The notes beneath the pieces are model-generated. The model did not search any database and was not told where the DNA came from. It saw only the letters and a list, made by a program, of their open reading frames with translations. From Gracilariopsis chorda (taxonomy: Eukaryota > Rhodophyta > Florideophyceae > Gracilariales > Gracilariaceae), in the NCBI GenBank assembly GCA_003194525.1, contig NBIV01000087.1, positions 62,001 to 126,000 on the forward strand: a stretch of DNA of 64,000 bases, written 5' to 3'. A program made the translations under genes and the position numbers. Of the stretch, positions 19,256-29,735 are shown in pieces; position 1 is the stretch's first letter; the number at the start of each line of letters is the position of its first letter.

Positions 19256-21408
19256 GCCCTGTGGTCACTGAAGAGGAAGCAGTAGAAGACCAATCGGTAC
19301 CCATTTGCTTTCTGAAGCATGATAACTACAAGGTAAACATCACCCTTGGGTTTTTTGTTAACCATTTAGTTCCGTGTAACGCCATCTTGGATAAGGGAGC
19401 TGTACCGAACCTGGTTAAGGCGAAGTTCCTATCCCCAAAGGTATTGAAAAGGGTACGACCGAGTACCATCACAAACCCTTTGATGGATGCAAATAAGTGA
19501 CCATTAGCGGTCCGTGGAAGTGTAGACCTAATGATAGCCGTGGGAAACCTTAAGGTCCGGGTACGTTTTATCGTGATCAATCAATTGGCAACGGATTGTA
19601 TCCTTGGAACTACGTTCATAAACATCTATTTCCGGGCAACTTTGACTCGTACCAGAACGGTTTGGTTCTATAAGGGTCCAAGAGTCGCCATTTTAGGTCG
19701 TCAAAAATCGACAACCGCCTCAGGTCCGAGACAACAAACCCCGTCTGCGACTGTATCCAATAAGGTTCGATTGGCGAAGTCCATTCGGATTCCGCCCATG
19801 CACCAAGTGGTAGCCAGAGTGGTAGGTGACCAACTAGGTGCGCTAACACTAGAAAGCCACCATAAGGTATTGGAAGCCCACATGCATGACGATGATGGCG
19901 AACGGAATCGTGGAGAGCACACCGAGTCAAACCTTTCAGGTATGCTTAAGCAACTTCAGCAACCATATGGCCAAATTACCCAAAAAAAACTTTGTTGGAA
20001 TCGCATCTCCTGCTCTGGGTAGCATATTTACCCTGACACCATTAAGGTCGTCCGGAGAACTCCACCCTAAGGAGGGGGGGAAACCATCTTCGGATAACAA
20101 GGACTCAACCATGCTGGTAAATGCCGAAGCCACACCTACACAGGACGGAAATAACAATTGGAAAGAGGAGGTAACCATAGGGTCCGAAGGGAAACCTTGT
20201 AAGGACGGCATCCTTGACCAGTTCGGCCCTTTCAGTGCCATGTGGTCAGGCCAACTAGGGGTGATCAAGGCCACGCAACACGGTATCGACTTGGTTTTTG
20301 GAGCCAAGCCGATACACCAACAACCATACCGGGCAGGTCCGAAAGCCCGGGAGGTTGAAGTCCAAGATGTGAAAAGGATGTTGAAGGAAGGGAATATTGA
20401 GCGCGCATATGCGGAGTGGGCCAGCCCAGAGGTATTGGTTCAGAAGAAGTGAGACACCAGAATGAGGTTTTGTATCGACTATCGAAAACTAAATGCCGTT
20501 ACGGTCAGGGATTCGTATCCGATACCCAGAATGGACGAATTATCGATTCCCTCGGGGATAGGAAAGTCTTCACCACACTGGATGCCAATTGAGGTTACTG
20601 GCAAGTGGACACACCTGAGGAGGAGAGGGAGAAGACTACATTCACCTGCCATGCTGGTCTCTTCCGTTTCTTTCGAATGCCACTTGGTTCACGGAACGCG
20701 CCCGCTACGTTTCAGAGAGCTCTGGACATTATCTTATCGAAGGTAAGATGCCAGATTAATATAGATGACGTAGTTATCTATTCTAGATCAGTTGAAGGGC
20801 ATTTTTGGCACGTCCGAACGGTGTTCTATCTCCTGCAGGATGCAGGGGTGACGCTCAAGTTACGCAAATGTGTGTTCTTCGACCAAAAGGTGGAGTATCT
20901 GGGCCACATGATCAATCCAGGACGCCTACAGATAGCCGAGAGGAATATCTGAGCGGTTCAGGGAGCTAGGCTCCCACAGATCCAAACGGATACCCGCTCC
21001 TTCATTGGTTTGTGCAATGTGTACCGTCGGTTTATCAAGTGATTTGCTAAGATTGCAGCTCCCCTTTATAAGAAACTGCAAAAGAGACAACCAGATCGGC
21101 TTGGATACCTTGAGGAGGACGAGATCGAGGCTTTTCAGAAACGGAAAGCTGCCCTGATCTCGCCACCAATATTGGCTTTACCCAAGTCTGGCTATCACTA
21201 CAAAATTTATACGGACGCGTCTTCCGCTCAGGTAGAATGCTCCCTTACGCAGGACCAAGCGGATGGGAGGAAGGCACCAATCAGTTACAGGAGTAGGGCG
21301 CTCACCAGAACGGAGAAGAACTACACCGTGACGGAGAAGGAATGCCTAGCGTTGGTGTGGAGCATGCTCATGCGGACGAGTCGAGGAACCGGCTTAACCA
21401 GCTGGTAA
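19256..21408 (+). pseudogene. Gypsy A pol remnant: protease, reverse transcriptase, partial RNase H
   Basis: Several frames form one decayed pol. The protease begins near 19300, but its DTGA active site reads DKGA (ILDKGAVPNLV), so it is inactive. The RT thumb-proximal start (GVIKATQHGIDL, YRAGPKARE) is near 20260, [19 protein letters not shown] near 20466 and a damaged catalytic motif INIDDVVIYSRS near 20757. RNase H (KIYTDASSAQVECSL) begins near 21200 and breaks off at about 21380. Frameshifts occur near 19890 and 20600, with stops at 19498, 20450 and 20950. No integrase follows. Confidence 0.85.
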
Positions 21409-22563
21409 GCCCTGTGTAACAGGAATTAGTGGAGGACGATTGGGATACACCGGATGGGTCTGCGTCGGTTGAGCCAAAGGGGGCGCAGTACCGAACAGAG
21501 CCATGGACGGAACACCTGGATGGGAATTGAAGCCGGTGGAAGTTGGTAGTCGAAAGCCGGTTGGTTTGGTCTCAGCTGGAACACCGAATGGTTGAATCAG
21601 CCGCACGGCAGCCTGTTCGTTAAAAGAAGTACCAGCTGAGGGTGTATCGTCAATTATCTGAGAAAGAGCTCCCACATGGTAGGTCACCACCTGGTACAGC
21701 GCGTGCTGGAATTGGTCCCGGAAGCGGCGGAGGCCATCTTTTTGAGCCTCCCGTGCCAAGACCGGAAGGTAGTTGGTCAGGGAATCAATGGCCGCAATGG
21801 CATTCCGAGGACCCAGTCGGTTGAAGTACCATATAAAACCATGATGGAGTCGATGCAAAGCACTCTCGATAGTGTCGAGGTGCGCTCCATCGCGTGGAAC
21901 CAAAGGGCCGACTACAGGAACGGATCGGAATGGACCGGCAATAGGCTCACCAACTGGAGTGGAAGGAGTTCCGCGACCAGTAGGAGGCGCAACCGTAGTA
22001 CGTAGATTAGCCACTACCAGGACGCCCATAGCCACAGCTGGGGACTCTATAACCGACTGGGGCATAGCAACGTCCTCATGGTCACCATTGTCCTGATCGA
22101 CAAGATGACCTTGGAGGCTCTGCTCCTCCGTCGTAGATACGCGGAGTTCCTTGTGGTTCCATACCTTCCAGTCCTGGCCTGCTCTCCAGGAGTGATTTTC
22201 TGCTGCACCCAAACTGGCGGTGAGCTCTTCGACCAAGTACGGTGTATCCCTTACCAGGTTTTCAACGACAAGTTCGTCGCGTATGATCCCCACCAAGTGC
22301 TTCGACATACGAAAGATACGAACAACAGGATACAGATCGTAGGCAGAAAGGTAGGATCATTAGACCGGGTAGGCCAAGTCACGCCCTCTCGAGCCGTCTG
22401 GAGGGATAAAAGAGCCGTCATGGTCGCAAACTCTGCAAGGGTAATGGTCCAAACGTTACCTGCAAAAGGAGAGCTATCTATAATAGCACTGCCATAGTAG
22501 GCTAAAACCGGAGGAGTTCGGACGTACAAAAGCTGGCATACTTCGTAGTGCTCCCACCAACTT
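21394..22563 (-). pseudogene. Antisense gene (aORF) of gypsy A, 3' part
   Basis: Two overlapping minus-strand frames (22563-22251 and 22308-21394) encode the second part of the antisense gene. VRTPPVLAYYGSAIIDSSPF aligns with VPTPPILAYHTTEVLNSGPF in element B. Further on, a helical region starting IESALHRLHHGF aligns with IEETFNTLCTVCESF of B. The end is proline- and glycine-rich as in B. No domain is recognised. Element B has inserted into this gene at 22563/33651; removing it joins the codons for VPPPSWWEHYEV, which aligns with MPIPTGWKDYDV in B. Confidence 0.65.
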
Positions 22564-23230
22564 TGTGGGGAAGCGTAGTGCTTAAATGAAATGTGCCAAC
22601 CGGTCGGCCGAGGCTTCAGCGGTTGGTGGGTGTAGTTTCCTAGAAAGCCCGGACGGACGATGGACTCAAGGATCCGAAGCGGTCGGTCCGGAGACGTCGG
22701 GCGAGGGCGGTGGAACCGGACGGACAACTGCGCCAGGCGTGGTCAGTGTGCACGCGTTGGGTGTTGGCGGTCGTGTAACACTAGTGGTGACCGGTCGGAC
22801 TAGCTGCGCTACCTAGTGCGCCGTCTGTATCGCGAACTAGTAGTAGGTGCTCGTAGACTTGGTCCAGGAACGTCTGGCTTTAATCGAAAAGGGGTAGTGA
22901 CCGTAGTGGTACCCATATACTAGCCCAGGCCCTAGTGACGCACCTCGAGGACACTGTAATGGGCCTCGAGGTGCAGGCCCGTCGGCCGCACATGGGTCAC
23001 TAATACTACCCTAGCTAGAAATACTAAAAATTAGTGTACCGCACGGAAAATCTCGGTACGCATTCCGACCATGTGCACAAGCACGCACGTGTACAACCTG
23101 TCCGATTCCCGGTCCGTCATCCGCTCGCCCGCAACGTGTGCACTAGGCGCTCTGCACGCTGCGCTCGCACATAACTCGCCCGCTCGGTTACCCGCGTTCC
23201 CCACCTTACCCGCACGTCCGCTATTCCACA
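22564..23230 (-). repeat. 3' LTR of element B
   Basis: 667 bp, starting TGTGGGGAAG and ending TTCCACA on the plus strand. It is a direct repeat of 32984-33650 with roughly 15 substitutions. Preceded at 22559-22563 by the AACTT target duplication. Confidence 0.95.
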
Positions 23231-23242
23231 TACCTTCCTTCT
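23231..23242 (-). other. Polypurine tract of element B
   Basis: On the minus strand AAGAAGGAAGGTA abuts the 3' LTR, the expected position for the plus-strand primer of reverse transcription. Confidence 0.7.
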
Positions 23243-24109
23243 TAGTTCGCGCCACGTCCTCGTGGCGCGCCCATGTCCGGTCGGTCGCGATGGCGGAGGT
23301 AAGGGCAATTCGGTCAGACGGTACGCACTCGACCGCGGCGCACCCTACGATATGTCTGACCGCGGTGGCCGAATGCCACCTGCGCGGTCAGACACTTAGG
23401 TACGCCTTCGTCGACCGTTCGGTTGAATGCCGAAATCCGTTGGCGAGTGGCGCGCCATCAGACCGAATAGCGAGACGCCCCGCCCTTTCCATCAAGCGGT
23501 TCGCACCGCCTTCGCCCAATAGCGGAATGCACCGCACACTTCAGGGGGTAGCATCGCCGTGTAGGAACAGCACAGCATGCTCAGGCGCCGAGCCACGTGC
23601 GATAGGCGCGGGCGGACCGAAGTGGCCTGCCCAGGCCGGGGGGAGAATATGTCAGTTTCTCCCGAACGGTCTTGGTCTTGAGGTCTTTGGCAGGTTGCGA
23701 GGTGGGCGGAGATCGGAGAGCGGTCGAGTTCCAGGGCGGGCGTCGTGTTCCCGTCGGTATGAGCCATTATCTTCCAAGCGGTTGCCACGGCGCAGTGTTC
23801 CGACAATCTCAACGTCCACTTACTGCCCGGCGTGGACAGAGGTACCGGGGGTACGCGGTGGCTGGAGGGGGATGGTGCATACCGTAGCCAAGGGGGCGTC
23901 CTGGTACACGTCCTATGAGGGTCGCGAGGTGGCATGGGTGGGGCTGCATTAACCCGGTTATTGTCCGTACGGGCGTTTATAACCGCGCCGTGGCGGTCGT
24001 TGCCTGGGTATGCATTCGCTCGCCGCCCGTTCGGGTATGCTTCTTCCTTCCTTTTGGTTAGTTCCTCCCTAGCACCTCGCCACAGCTTCTCCCGCTACTT
24101 ATACCCGCC
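23243..24109 (+). other. Leader region between 3' LTR and antisense gene of B
   Basis: About 870 bases precede the antisense ORF on its own strand. A frame at 23071-23952 crosses the LTR border and has no recognisable features, so I do not call it. ACTTATACCC lies about 15 bp before the antisense ATG. Transcription of the antisense gene could begin here or in the LTR; this is inference. Confidence 0.35.
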
Positions 24110-25237
24110 ATGGTTCCTTCCCCAGTCACCACCGACTCCGAACTAACAGCGTGCGCACCTCCCCTTGCCCTGCCATCCGCCATGCCTCCCCCTACTGATC
24201 CTTATGCCCGTGCGGCTGGTCCATCTTCGGGTAATATGCCCGTTGTTGCGCGCACGCTTCCTCTTCCCGGTCAGCATCTCGACCATCGGGCTCAGCGCGA
24301 TCACCGTCCAAACCGTCAGGACCGCGAGCCTCCGCTGTCCGTGCTGGAGTATCAGCGCCTCGCCACGCAATATCTCGACGCTGTTCGGTTTGGTCGGATT
24401 CCATCCGTCCGGACCAATGCGGAGCTAAGCGTTCGTAATCCGAAGCGGACTGACGAAGAAGCTTGGAGGGCTCGTTGGGCCCATCTGCCAATCCCGCGAG
24501 GTGTTTACCCTGCTCGGACTTTCGGGCGATGCGATATGCCGTTTGTCCGTTGCCCGGAGGAAGTGGACTACCAGTCGCGTCTCCAGCGTCTGTTGAAGCG
24601 GATGCAGGATGACCCCTACTTTCCGGCGTCCGGGCACCACAACCTGTTGGAGCTCATTATGTTTGAGCCCCCTTTTGACGAACTGTACTGGCTGCGTCGC
24701 TCCCTCTGGGGTGACAACGCCGCGACGGAAGCCCGTATTCGGTCATCGCTGGGGTACTTCTACTGCTGGCACAATGTTGAGTTCCATGACCTGGCACCTA
24801 GCGACCTAATCGGTGCGTACATGCCTATCCCGACGGGCTGGAAGGACTACGATGTAAGTCGCAACCTGTCGGTCCCGACTCCTCCAATATTGGCGTATCA
24901 CACCACCGAGGTGTTGAATTCTGGACCGTTTTTGGATCGCTTCTTCCAGATAGTATACGCGGAGTGGGCGCTGTTCTCTTTCATGGCCTTCCTTCAGGCT
25001 GCGATTAACGGCATGTCCGTATACACCCGTGACCGGGATGCTCGGTTATACGAGATGGATGAAGGCCCACATTATGGCCGTCTGCTACCACTGCCGCTCG
25101 GCCTTGTGGACTTGATCCGCGACATGGGGTTACAGAACATCCTGCGTGGCTCTCGGATCCCCACGGCCGGTGCGGAGCGTGCGTTGCGTCTGTCGGTGGA
25201 AACCGACTGGTCCAGTACCCCGGGCTTTCTGTGGTAG
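24110..25237 (+). CDS. Antisense gene of element B, first part (unknown protein)
   Basis: This 375-residue frame lies on the strand opposite gag-pol. ATG 24110 has a good context (CCCGCCATGG). Residues 1-75 are Pro/Ala-rich and probably disordered. The rest is globular, with a repeated aromatic pattern: LATQYLDAVRFGRIP, WRARWAHLP, MPFVRCPEEVDYQ, LGYFYCWHNVEFHDL, VPTPPILAYH and an alternating hydrophobic helix (YAEWALFSFMAFLQ). Homologous segments occur in element A (minus 34824-33651 and 22563 onward) and element C (minus about 57158-55950), always antisense and downstream of pol. No known gag, env, nuclease or helicase motif is seen. The frame ends at TAG 25235-25237, but the same frame continues open through 26239, so the natural product may be one ~709-residue protein. 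Confidence 0.7.
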   Translation: MVPSPVTTDSELTACAPPLALPSAMPPPTDPYARAAGPSSGNMPVVARTLPLPGQHLDHRAQRDHRPNRQDREPPLSVLEYQRLATQYLDAVRFGRIPSVRTNAELSVRNPKRTDEEAWRARWAHLPIPRGVYPARTFGRCDMPFVRCPEEVDYQSRLQRLLKRMQDDPYFPASGHHNLLELIMFEPPFDELYWLRRSLWGDNAATEARIRSSLGYFYCWHNVEFHDLAPSDLIGAYMPIPTGWKDYDVSRNLSVPTPPILAYHTTEVLNSGPFLDRFFQIVYAEWALFSFMAFLQAAINGMSVYTRDRDARLYEMDEGPHYGRLLPLPLGLVDLIRDMGLQNILRGSRIPTAGAERALRLSVETDWSSTPGFLW

Positions 25238-25264
25238 GACTTCTTCACTGGGGAGTTCCCCACC

Positions 25265-26239
25265 ATGCCCGCGAGCCGGAACAGTGGGCCCATTTCCCGG
25301 CAGGAGCTTCCGGCCGGTCGTCGCCCCGAGTGGAAGGAGGTTACCGTCAGCAACTACTTCCCTAGCGGTTATCTGGAGTCGGACTTCCGTGCTGCCCCCA
25401 AGCCGATTTCACGCGGCGCAGTGGCCATTGGCCAGGCGCCTCCTCGGACATCGGTTCCTGTTGCTCCGCTGGGTTCCACCGGCTTCCGTTTGGTTCCTTA
25501 TCCGACGACACCGTCCGTGCCCGCTCCAATCCGTCAGCGGGTGGAGAGAGGCTCGCAGACCGATGAGCCGTGGCTCACGCCCGCCATTGAAGAGACTTTC
25601 AATACCCTATGCACTGTGTGCGAGAGCTTCGGGGAGAGTAAGCCCGAATCGGTTGAAGCTGCCGTCCTGTCTGCCCGTACTTGGATTCGTCGCGTTCACA
25701 CCGGCGGTCAGATGATGAGGCAGACTGCTGAGGAGCAGATGCGTCTCCTGGAGAGTATCCGCGTCCACTCGGTTCGGTCGTTGGAACTGTATGGCCACCT
25801 CCTTATGGAAGCTGAAGCCTACGATCCCGAAATGGCCTTGAACAATCCGGCCACGTTGGCCGTTGCTGTTGCCCTTGCCCGTCCGGAAGGTACTGCGGGT
25901 CCTCCTACCGGAGAGGCTCCCACGTTGGACGATTTGACCTTGCGGATGGAGGGTGAGCGTATCGCTTCCCAGGCCATCATGGACCTATATAAGGAGTCCC
26001 ATGGTGGTCAGGGGGCTCCATCAGCTGTCGCGCCCGCGGTGGTGAACGAAGTGGTTGACCTTTATGAGGATAAGCCGATGCCTCAGGCGCCGGCTTCTGG
26101 TCCTCCCAGCGGTCCGCCGAGCGTCGTCGTTTCCGAGCCCGCCACGGTTCGGTCTGCCTCGTCGAGGGAGGGGACCTTGCCTCCGATCCCGAGGCGGTCT
26201 GCTAAAGCCCAGACTCCTGGTCGTGGCCGTGGTCGTTAG
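25265..26239 (+). CDS. Antisense gene of element B, second part (unknown protein)
   Basis: The frame is identical to that of the first part and is separated from it only by one TAG and nine codons. Starting from the ATG at 25265 it gives 324 residues. The middle (about residues 95-215) is predicted helical (IEETFNTLCTVCESFGES, VEAAVLSARTWIRRV). It has homologues in element A (IESALHRLHHGFIWYF) and in element C (IVEALCAAQSYVRRA, minus strand near 55400). The C-terminus is Pro/Ser-rich and ends in a basic GRGRGR. An AATAAA signal follows. Either this is the second half of a protein read through a leaky or newly acquired stop, or a separate cistron. Confidence 0.65.
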   Translation: MPASRNSGPISRQELPAGRRPEWKEVTVSNYFPSGYLESDFRAAPKPISRGAVAIGQAPPRTSVPVAPLGSTGFRLVPYPTTPSVPAPIRQRVERGSQTDEPWLTPAIEETFNTLCTVCESFGESKPESVEAAVLSARTWIRRVHTGGQMMRQTAEEQMRLLESIRVHSVRSLELYGHLLMEAEAYDPEMALNNPATLAVAVALARPEGTAGPPTGEAPTLDDLTLRMEGERIASQAIMDLYKESHGGQGAPSAVAPAVVNEVVDLYEDKPMPQAPASGPPSGPPSVVVSEPATVRSASSREGTLPPIPRRSAKAQTPGRGRGR

Positions 26240-26266
26240 GGTTCCTCGCGGTCTTACTTCATCTCA

Positions 26267-26272
26267 ATAAAG
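26267..26272 (+). promoter_or_regulatory. Polyadenylation signal of the antisense gene
   Basis: AATAAA stands about 28 bp after the stop of the antisense gene and is followed by a GTGTGTGCTTGTTTGTG G/T-rich stretch, as in an animal/plant-like 3' end. It lies in the short gap between the convergent antisense and pol genes. Confidence 0.55.
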
Positions 26273-26564
26273 TGTGTGCTTGTTTGTGCGTTATTCTTTC
26301 TAGGCTTATCCTTATCTGTTATTACCCCCCCCCCTCCCCTCTTAGGTTGAGATACTCCGTATCGGGTGATGAGGTTTGGGAGGCGGATGAGGAGGACGCC
26401 GGTTGAGGTCATTCGCTGGTGGCGGAAAGACCGGCCAATCATATTACGAAAATTTTGGCTGGCGGCGGAATGCCAGCCTTGGTTGTCCCCAAATAACGGT
26501 GCACGGTTGGCATCGAAAATATTAGCCAATAGTGTGCAGGGGTTGTGACGGTTCGCGTGATCAG

Positions 26565-27074
26565 TCACGGGTTTGGTGTGCGAGGTGCAGGTTGTCGGCG
26601 TGACCGGCGGCGACGACGCCAGTAACGTGCAACGAAGTGTTGTGGGATGTTACCGGCGGGCTCGAGCGTATCATCCTCGGGTGGGTACCCGAACCACCGA
26701 ACTCGGTACCTCAGCCCGTTTGTGGTTTCGTCAAGTCCGACTATTCGGTCTACGACCGCTTCACGTGGTCGTTCGTCGGACGGGGTCGAAGGGGAGACCG
26801 TTTGGTGGGCGTAGGGGCCCGTTGGGTCTGTGTCTGTTGCGGCCGTCGTCTGGGGTTGCGCCGGTCGGGAGGAGTCCGTGCGGGTGGTGCGCCGTGGCGC
26901 CCGAGTGATACGGTCGATGCTGACGCGGTTTTCAACGCCGTCTTCGTCGATGACGACGGTATCCTTCGTGGCGGTTACGACGCGGAACGGTCCCGTCGTT
27001 TTCGGAAGCAATTTCCGGTAGTTGCGGTTGTATTCGTCGACGTCCGCCTGTGGGGCTGTCGACATCCATTCCGG
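26565..27074 (-). CDS. Integrase C-terminus and chromodomain of element B
   Basis: This minus-strand frame of ~166 residues follows the integrase core in the same reading frame after one TGA (27075-27077). It contains the integrase C-terminal SH3-like part (KLLPKTTGPFRVV, DTVVIDEDGVENRVSIDRI). A chromodomain follows near the end: VVDRIVGLDETTNGLRYRVRW, then FGYPPEDDTLEP. The tail is Arg-rich. In chromoviruses this module binds modified histones and directs insertion into heterochromatin; here that is a family inference. Confidence 0.85.
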   Translation of the reverse strand, partial: PEWMSTAPQADVDEYNRNYRKLLPKTTGPFRVVTATKDTVVIDEDGVENRVSIDRITRAPRRTTRTDSSRPAQPQTTAATDTDPTGPYAHQTVSPSTPSDERPREAVVDRIVGLDETTNGLRYRVRWFGYPPEDDTLEPAGNIPQHFVARYWRRRRRSRRQPAPRTPNP

Positions 27075-28799
27075 TCAGTCCACGTAAACCTCGTCGCCTG
27101 GCTCGAACCGGGGGAGAGTCCGTACGGATCTGTCAAAGTCCAGCTTATACTGGCGCTGGGCCTGAGTCGTCCGTGTCCGTGCGGATGCTAAAGCGTCCCG
27201 AAGGCGGGCCAGGATGTATCGCTTCACCTGCGCGGGTGATGCGGTGTCCGGACCGTCATCGGGGGCCGTCGTGGGTGACATCTCCACCTGTACGCCCGGC
27301 GGATGCCGTGTTAGCACGAGGTCAAACGGGGTGGTACCAGTAGTGCGGTGGACCTGCATATTGTATGCATAGGTCAGCGGCTGCACGTACTCGTGCCATG
27401 CGGTCTGGTGCTCGGCCACGTAGTGGCGGAGGCGCTCCACTAGGGTCTTGTTAAACCGTTCGGCCTGCCCATTAGTTTGGGGGTGATAGGCCGTAGCGGT
27501 TATATGTTTGACGCCAAGCATACTGCACACCGCTTCGAAGAACTTCGAGACGAATCGGGTTCCGTTATCGGTTAGTACATACAGCGGAATCCCGTATGGG
27601 TAGACCCAGTTCTCCAGGAAAGCCTGGGCTACGGCAGACGCCGTAGTTGACCACAATGGGATCGCACGGCAGAACTTAGTGAACCAATCGGTGATTACCA
27701 AGACGTATTGGTGACCCTTGGCGGACTTCGTAAATGGGCCGAGAATGTCCATCGCGACGAATTCCAGTGGACCCGCAGCTGGGAAAAGCTTCAGGAACTT
27801 ATGATGTCGCTCGCGACTCCCTCGAGTGGAGACGCATGTGCGACAATCCCTTACAGTTTGGAAAACGTCGTTGGCCATCCCGGGCCAATAGTAGTGCCAC
27901 CGGAGGGTGTTATACATCTTTGTAGCACCCGGATGACCGGCGTACCTGGTGTAATGGGACAAGTACAGGAGTCTCGCTTGCAGAGTCTCCGGTACGTACC
28001 ATTGAAGGGCCCCATCGAGCGGTGCCTTCTTTACCAATATCCCGTTTCGGTTCACGTCAAAGAGACTTTTCCCGTCTCCTACTTTCTCCGGTGCGGACAG
28101 GCAGAGGGGGTCCTTCGCCTGCTCCTGCAGGAACTCTTCCACCGATATCGGACTGACGTCTTCCATTTCGGTGTTCACCTCTAGCACCGTGGGTAGCTCC
28201 AGTCCAACTGGTTCTTCCCACGGCCAATCAACCATGACGGTCTCTTCTATACCGTCATAACAAACCGTGGTCACTGTTGGCGTTTCTTCCGCTTCGGGCT
28301 CGCTTCCGAGTAACAGACACGGGACCTCGTCCTCCAGTGCTTCTGTATCCTCACCGTCCGTACGGATCCTGGAAAGGGCGTCGGCTGCTTGGTGTTTTAG
28401 TCCCGGGCGGTGTACGACGTCGAAGTCGTACTCCATGAGGCGGAGTCTCCACCTCGCTAACCGCCCGGACGCATCGGCTAAATTGAGGATCCACCTCAAT
28501 GAGTGATGGTCCGTTCGGAGAGTGAAACGCGTGCTTTCCAGGTACGGTCGCAGATGCAAGATGGCCCAGACTACTGCCAAGCATTCCCGTTTGGTTGTTG
28601 AGTACTTCCGTTCGGTTTTGCTTAATGACCGACTCCAGTAACCGATCGGTCGCAGATCACCTTCTGGTTGCTCCTGGAGGAGACAGCATCCGACCTGGGT
28701 GTTACAAGCGTCTGTGTCCAGGACGTACTTGTATCCGTTTCGGGGGACGGCCAGGATTGGCGGGCGTATGAGACGTTGGCGCAGATCGGCAAACGCCTC
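27075..28799 (-). CDS. RNase H and integrase of element B
   Basis: The continuous frame opens after a TAA at 28785-28787 region in the shared pol frame and ends at TGA 27075. It starts with RNase H (DTDACNTQVGCCLLQE, TEKNY/TERKYSTTKRECLAVVWAILHLRPYL, FTLRTDHHSLRW). The integrase zinc-binding part has HYTRYAGHPG and CRTC. The catalytic core shows all three acids: FVAMDILGPF, LTDNGTRF and the glutamate in NGQAERFNKTLVERL. Both domains look intact at key residues. Translation as drawn needs readthrough or correction of the stops at both ends. Confidence 0.88.
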   Translation of the reverse strand, partial: EAFADLRQRLIRPPILAVPRNGYKYVLDTDACNTQVGCCLLQEQPEGDLRPIGYWSRSLSKTERKYSTTKRECLAVVWAILHLRPYLESTRFTLRTDHHSLRWILNLADASGRLARWRLRLMEYDFDVVHRPGLKHQAADALSRIRTDGEDTEALEDEVPCLLLGSEPEAEETPTVTTVCYDGIEETVMVDWPWEEPVGLELPTVLEVNTEMEDVSPISVEEFLQEQAKDPLCLSAPEKVGDGKSLFDVNRNGILVKKAPLDGALQWYVPETLQARLLYLSHYTRYAGHPGATKMYNTLRWHYYWPGMANDVFQTVRDCRTCVSTRGSRERHHKFLKLFPAAGPLEFVAMDILGPFTKSAKGHQYVLVITDWFTKFCRAIPLWSTTASAVAQAFLENWVYPYGIPLYVLTDNGTRFVSKFFEAVCSMLGVKHITATAYHPQTNGQAERFNKTLVERLRHYVAEHQTAWHEYVQPLTYAYNMQVHRTTGTTPFDLVLTRHPPGVQVEMSPTTAPDDGPDTASPAQVKRYILARLRDALASARTRTTQAQRQYKLDFDRSVRTLPRFEPGDEVYVD

Positions 28800-29735
28800 T
28801 TATTCCGCATCGGTCAGTGTCTCAAACTCGAAGGGCTGGTCTTTCTCCAGTGTCCGGTTGAGCGGGCTGGCGATGCGAGCAAATCCCTCTACAAAGCGAC
28901 GGAACACGTTGCATAGGCCAAGGAACGAGCGGAGTTCCGTCTGGTTGGTAGGGGTTTTCGCCTGCCGCAAAGCGTCGCAAGCTTTGCCAGACACTTGTAG
29001 CATGCCTGGACGGATCACATGGCCGAGATAGTCGACTGCCTGATGGAAGAAGAAGCACTTTTCCAAGCGTAAAGTGATGCCGGCCGAACGAAGGAGTTCC
29101 AGTACGGTCTGTACATGCCCAAAATGCTTTTGGACCGATCGGGAGTATATTATGACATCGTCTAGATATATTAGCGCGAATTGCCACTTGACCCGTGAGA
29201 GGATGATGTCCAGCGCCCTCTGGAACGTAGCAGGTGCGTTTTTGAGACCGAACGGCATTCGAACATAACGGAACAATCCCATTTGGGAGGTGAATGTCGT
29301 TTTATCCCGATCGGACTCATCTACCTCGCACTGCCAATAACCGCTATTGGCATCTAGCGTGGTAAACACCACTGCATCGCCCAGTGAGTCAATGCACTCA
29401 TCCATTCTGGGTATCGGATAAGTATCCCGGACGGTCATTGCGTTGAGGCGACGGTAGTCTACGCAAAAGCGTAGAGTGCCGTCCTTCTTTGGTGCAAATA
29501 CGACCGGACTGGCCCATTCTGCGGACGACGGTTCTATCACACCCGCACGGAGTTGCTTCGTGACCTCTTCCCTTTCCAGGTCCCGTCTCTTCTGTCCCGC
29601 TCGGTAAGGCATCTGGAAGATTGGCTTAGAGTCATCTTCCAGATGGATGCGGTGTTTGGCAATTGAGATTGCTCCCAAGTGTCCATCCCACATGTCCGAG
29701 AATGGTTGCAGAAAGTCGGTGATTCGTTCCCGTTA
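28800..29735 (-). CDS. Reverse transcriptase of element B
   Basis: The minus-strand frame encodes an RT of Ty3/gypsy type: MWDGHLGAISIAKHRIHL upstream, RFCVDYRRLNAMTVRDTYP, TLDANSGYWQCEV, the catalytic YLDD in LIYLDDVIIYSRS, and FLGLCNVFRRFVEGFARIA in the thumb/connection region. All motifs are intact. A TAA at 29733-29735 separates it from the protease in the same frame and a TAA near 28800 from RNase H. Confidence 0.92.

Noticed and set aside
23071..23952. 293-residue plus-strand frame at the left LTR of element B
   Set aside because: It crosses the LTR border, is not preserved in the other LTR copy beyond the repeat, and has no motif.
26573..28506. Several plus-strand frames of 100-184 residues opposite element B pol
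   Set aside because: They are shadows of integrase, RNase H and RT on the minus strand; none is shared with elements A or C, unlike the antisense gene at 24110-26239.
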